This document shows, piece by piece, positions 61,721-64,000 of a DNA stretch of 64,000 bases (its first letter is position 1; each line of letters begins with the position of its first letter). Below the pieces are notes generated by a model that was given only the letters and a program-made list of their open reading frames with translations, did no database searches and was not told the origin of the DNA. The position numbers and the translations under genes were made by a program. This DNA is from Paracoccus seriniphilus. Its GTDB lineage: Bacteria > Pseudomonadota > Alphaproteobacteria > Rhodobacterales > Rhodobacteraceae. The stretch covers positions 2,524,501 to 2,588,500 of the forward strand of contig NZ_CP067129.1 of assembly GCF_028553745.1 (NCBI RefSeq). The letters are read 5' to 3'.

Positions 61721-64000
61721 GCACGGCCACGATGGCCAGCACGCCCAGCAATCCCAGCGCATAAGAGAGCAGCGCCATGGCGATCGAGGGCGCCGTGGGC
61801 CACCACTGCGGCAGGCCAGCGCCATCAGGAAACAGCGCCACGGGCACCAGCGTCACCGTGAATACGGCCAGCGCCAGCACGACGCCGATGCGCGTGGGCC
61901 GCGCCAGGGCCGGACTGCGCAGGCTGCGCCGAAATCCCTTGCGCAGCGATGCGATATCGGCCCCGATGCCCATCACCGCCGGCACCACCACCAGCACGAC
62001 CAGCATGCCAAAGCCCAGCCCATAGGCCAGCGTCACGACGGTCGGCTTAAGAAACAGCGCCTGAGAGGACCGCTCATACAACAGCGGAGCCAGCCCCAGA
62101 ACCGTTGTTGCCGTCGTCAGCAGAACAGGTCGAAAACGGTTGCAGACCGCATCCACGATGGCCGGGCGCAAACCGCGATCTCGGGCGTATTCGTCAACCG
62201 TGGAAATCAGCACGATGGAATCATTGATGACGATGCCGGACATGCCGATCAGGCCGACGACCGAAAACATCGACATCGGCAGGTTCCACAGATGATGCCC
62301 CCAGACCGCGCCGATCAGACCGAAGGGAATGACCGACATCACCACGATCGGGCGGCTCCAGCTGGCAAAGATGAAGGCCAGCACCATGTAGATACCGCTC
62401 AGCGCCAGCCCGAATCCGGTCATGGCGTCATTCAGGAAATCGCGTTCCTGCTCGGCCAGCCCGGTCGTTTCGAAGTTGATGCCATATTCGGCGGCGATCT
62501 CGGGCAGAATACGGGTCTCCAATAGGTCCGAAATCTGCGCCGCGCGGGCAGGATCATCCTCGGAGATATCGCCGGTAACGGAAATCATCCTCTCACCATT
62601 TTCCCGCCGCACGACGGAAAATCCGACATCACTGTCCACCGTGACAATATCGATCAGCGGCACCCATTGCCCATTCGCGGTCCGCATCCGCATCCGTTCC
62701 AGAAAGTCCCCGCGACGTTCGCTTTCGGGAAGTTCGACACGAATCGCCCCGGTGCGCGTGCCGACCGGGAATGTGGCCGCCTCGATCCCGCCCAGACGCT
62801 GACGCAGATCGCGGGCCAGACCTTCGGTCGTAAAGCCCAGGGCCTTGCCCTGCGGGGTCAGTTGCAGCGCCAGTTCGTCCTTGTCATAGGACATGCTGTC
62901 TTCCAGCGCCGATACCTCGGGGAATGCGGCCAACCTTGCCTTCAGCGCCTCGGCCGCATCCTTCAGCCTTTGCGCCCCGGCACCGGTCATGCGCACCGAG
63001 ATCGAGTCGCCCCCCGGTCCGGACAGGAACCCGCGAAAGCTGATGGTCTCCAGCCAGGGATCCTGTGGCATGGCGCGCTGCAGCGAGGCGACGAAATCAA
63101 AGCTGGAATAGGGCCGGAAATCGGGGTCGATCAGCTCAAGCTGCACCGCGCCCAACAGGTCGCTGTCCTTGGTGTCCGCTCCCGGCAAGGGTCGCCCCGA
63201 ATTGCTGCCCACCATGGTCATGGCATGGGTGACGGGATTGACGCCGTATTCTTCCTCATATTGCGCGGTCACGCTGTCCACCGCCCCCTGCACCAGCCCC
63301 ATGACCCGCAGGGTATCCTGACGCGTCGCTCCCGGCAGCATCGCGAAATTTCCCGCGACGCTGCCCTGTTCGGGCGCATTGAAGAACCGCCACGGCACCT
63401 GCCCCGACATCAGCGACCCGACCGCCCAGGCCAGCATGGCAATCGTCAGCGCCAGCACCGGATAGCGCAGCTTCAGCACCCATTCGGTCAGCGGGCGCAG
63501 CAAATGCAGGACCAGCCAGTCGAGACCGCTGTTCACCAGTTTCGAGGGCCGGTCATACCAGTGACGCCGCGCCGCCCGCGTCAGCGCATGGGACATGTGA
63601 TTGGGCAGAACCAGAAAGCACTCGATCAGCGAGGCGATCAGCACGATGATCACCGTCAGCGGGATATCGGCAATCAGATTGCCGAAACGTCCGCCGATCA
63701 CGACCAGCCCGGCAAAGGCGATGATCGTCGTCAGCGAGGATGAAATCACCGGGGCCGCCATGCGCCGCGCCGCGCGCTCTGCCGCGATGGCAGCGGCTTC
63801 GCCCAGCTTGCGCGCCCGATAGTCGGCATGCTCTCCAACCACGATGGCATCATCGACGATGATCCCCAACGTCAGGATCAGCGCGAACAATGAAATCATG
63901 TTCAGCGTCATGCCCGTGGCATACATCAGCCCCGCCGCAGCCAGCAGCGAAGCCGGGATTCCCATTGCAACCCACAGGGCGGTGCGGGCATTCAGGAACA
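61662..64000 (-). CDS. RND efflux permease, C-terminal part, cut by window end
   Basis: The frame is open to the window edge, giving about 778 residues of a roughly 1050-residue pump, so the N-terminal part is missing. The helix 4 proton-relay motif GIIVDDAIVVGEHADY is visible near its start, followed by a full periplasmic porter domain and the second helix bundle (GLIGMSGIVINDSIVLIS, TTATTVLGLAPLLYERS). It exports drugs or metals with a membrane-fusion protein encoded outside the window. The C-terminus has extra helices and a basic tail (SHRRHRSA), and overlaps the DsbD-N-like gene by 59 bases. Confidence 0.92.
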   Translation of the reverse strand, partial: FLNARTALWVAMGIPASLLAAAGLMYATGMTLNMISLFALILTLGIIVDDAIVVGEHADYRARKLGEAAAIAAERAARRMAAPVISSSLTTIIAFAGLVVIGGRFGNLIADIPLTVIIVLIASLIECFLVLPNHMSHALTRAARRHWYDRPSKLVNSGLDWLVLHLLRPLTEWVLKLRYPVLALTIAMLAWAVGSLMSGQVPWRFFNAPEQGSVAGNFAMLPGATRQDTLRVMGLVQGAVDSVTAQYEEEYGVNPVTHAMTMVGSNSGRPLPGADTKDSDLLGAVQLELIDPDFRPYSSFDFVASLQRAMPQDPWLETISFRGFLSGPGGDSISVRMTGAGAQRLKDAAEALKARLAAFPEVSALEDSMSYDKDELALQLTPQGKALGFTTEGLARDLRQRLGGIEAATFPVGTRTGAIRVELPESERRGDFLERMRMRTANGQWVPLIDIVTVDSDVGFSVVRRENGERMISVTGDISEDDPARAAQISDLLETRILPEIAAEYGINFETTGLAEQERDFLNDAMTGFGLALSGIYMVLAFIFASWSRPIVVMSVIPFGLIGAVWGHHLWNLPMSMFSVVGLIGMSGIVINDSIVLISTVDEYARDRGLRPAIVDAVCNRFRPVLLTTATTVLGLAPLLYERSSQALFLKPTVVTLAYGLGFGMLVVLVVVPAVMGIGADIASLRKGFRRSLRSPALARPTRIGVVLALAVFTVTLVPVALFPDGAGLPQWWPTAPSIAMALLSYALGLLGVLAIVAVLSLRSNSPASRSHRRHRSA

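Noticed and set aside
1..64000. CRISPR arrays, prophage, restriction or toxin-antitoxin modules
   Set aside because: I saw no regularly spaced repeats, phage structural genes or recognisable defence genes; the only mobile DNA found is the IS relic at 11161-11899.

Overview
The window is gene-dense, GC-rich alphaproteobacterial chromosome, most likely from Paracoccus or a close relative in the Rhodobacteraceae. I infer this from family content, not from a database search: the pyrC-plsY pair, the uvrC / pgsA-moaD-moaE block, DUF6478, carboxynorspermidine-type polyamine synthesis, the Anbu operon and the codon usage all fit. Nearly everything is coding, many neighbours overlap by ATGA or TGATG, and there is one tRNA and one insertion-sequence relic.

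Layout. 1-10.9 kb holds the end of pyrC, plsY, two related small membrane proteins, gshA, moaE-moaD-pgsA, uvrC, a cation/calcium antiporter coupled through an overlooked 39-codon gene to an S49 peptidase, and a LacI/GntR-type repressor. 11.0-11.9 kb holds tRNA-Arg(CCU) and a decayed IS5-like element with recognisable inverted repeats; one end lies exactly at the stop codon of the next gene. 11.9-15.8 kb is the four-gene Anbu operon: circularly permuted ATP-grasp, alpha-E, transglutaminase and Anbu proteasome-like peptidase. 16-24 kb holds a small secreted protein, an AI-2E family transporter, a carboxynorspermidine dehydrogenase/decarboxylase pair, DUF6478, phhAB with a divergent Lrp/AsnC regulator, and cardiolipin synthase. 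25-48.6 kb is mixed housekeeping and envelope functions: accD-folC, zapE, an MTA/SAH nucleosidase, ABC exporters, a CAP lipoprotein, a LysM protein, an acyl-CoA synthetase, a DsbA-like protein, an outer-membrane barrel, ettA, rimO with a sulfotransferase, HdeD, a periplasmic ClpP-like protein, a rhomboid, separate divergent halves of the MnmC activity, NnrU, DUF4202 and a CbiX chelatase.

48.6-57.8 kb is a ten-gene plus-strand cluster that looks like aerobic CoA-dependent breakdown of tryptophan-derived anthranilate. It encodes a fused flavin monooxygenase/old-yellow-enzyme reductase, SDR, MarR regulator, crotonase, acyl-CoA dehydrogenase, thioesterase, RidA, aminobenzoate-CoA ligase, tryptophan 2,3-dioxygenase and a cupin. 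The crotonase lacks both classical hydratase glutamates, so it is a candidate ring-opening hydrolase. 57.8-64 kb ends with a GNAT protein, a CinA-like protein, map, YqgE, a DsbD-N-like periplasmic protein and a truncated RND efflux pump.

The two loci with most unexplained biology are the Anbu operon and the anthraniloyl-CoA cluster. Functions are read from motifs and context; no alignment or search was run.
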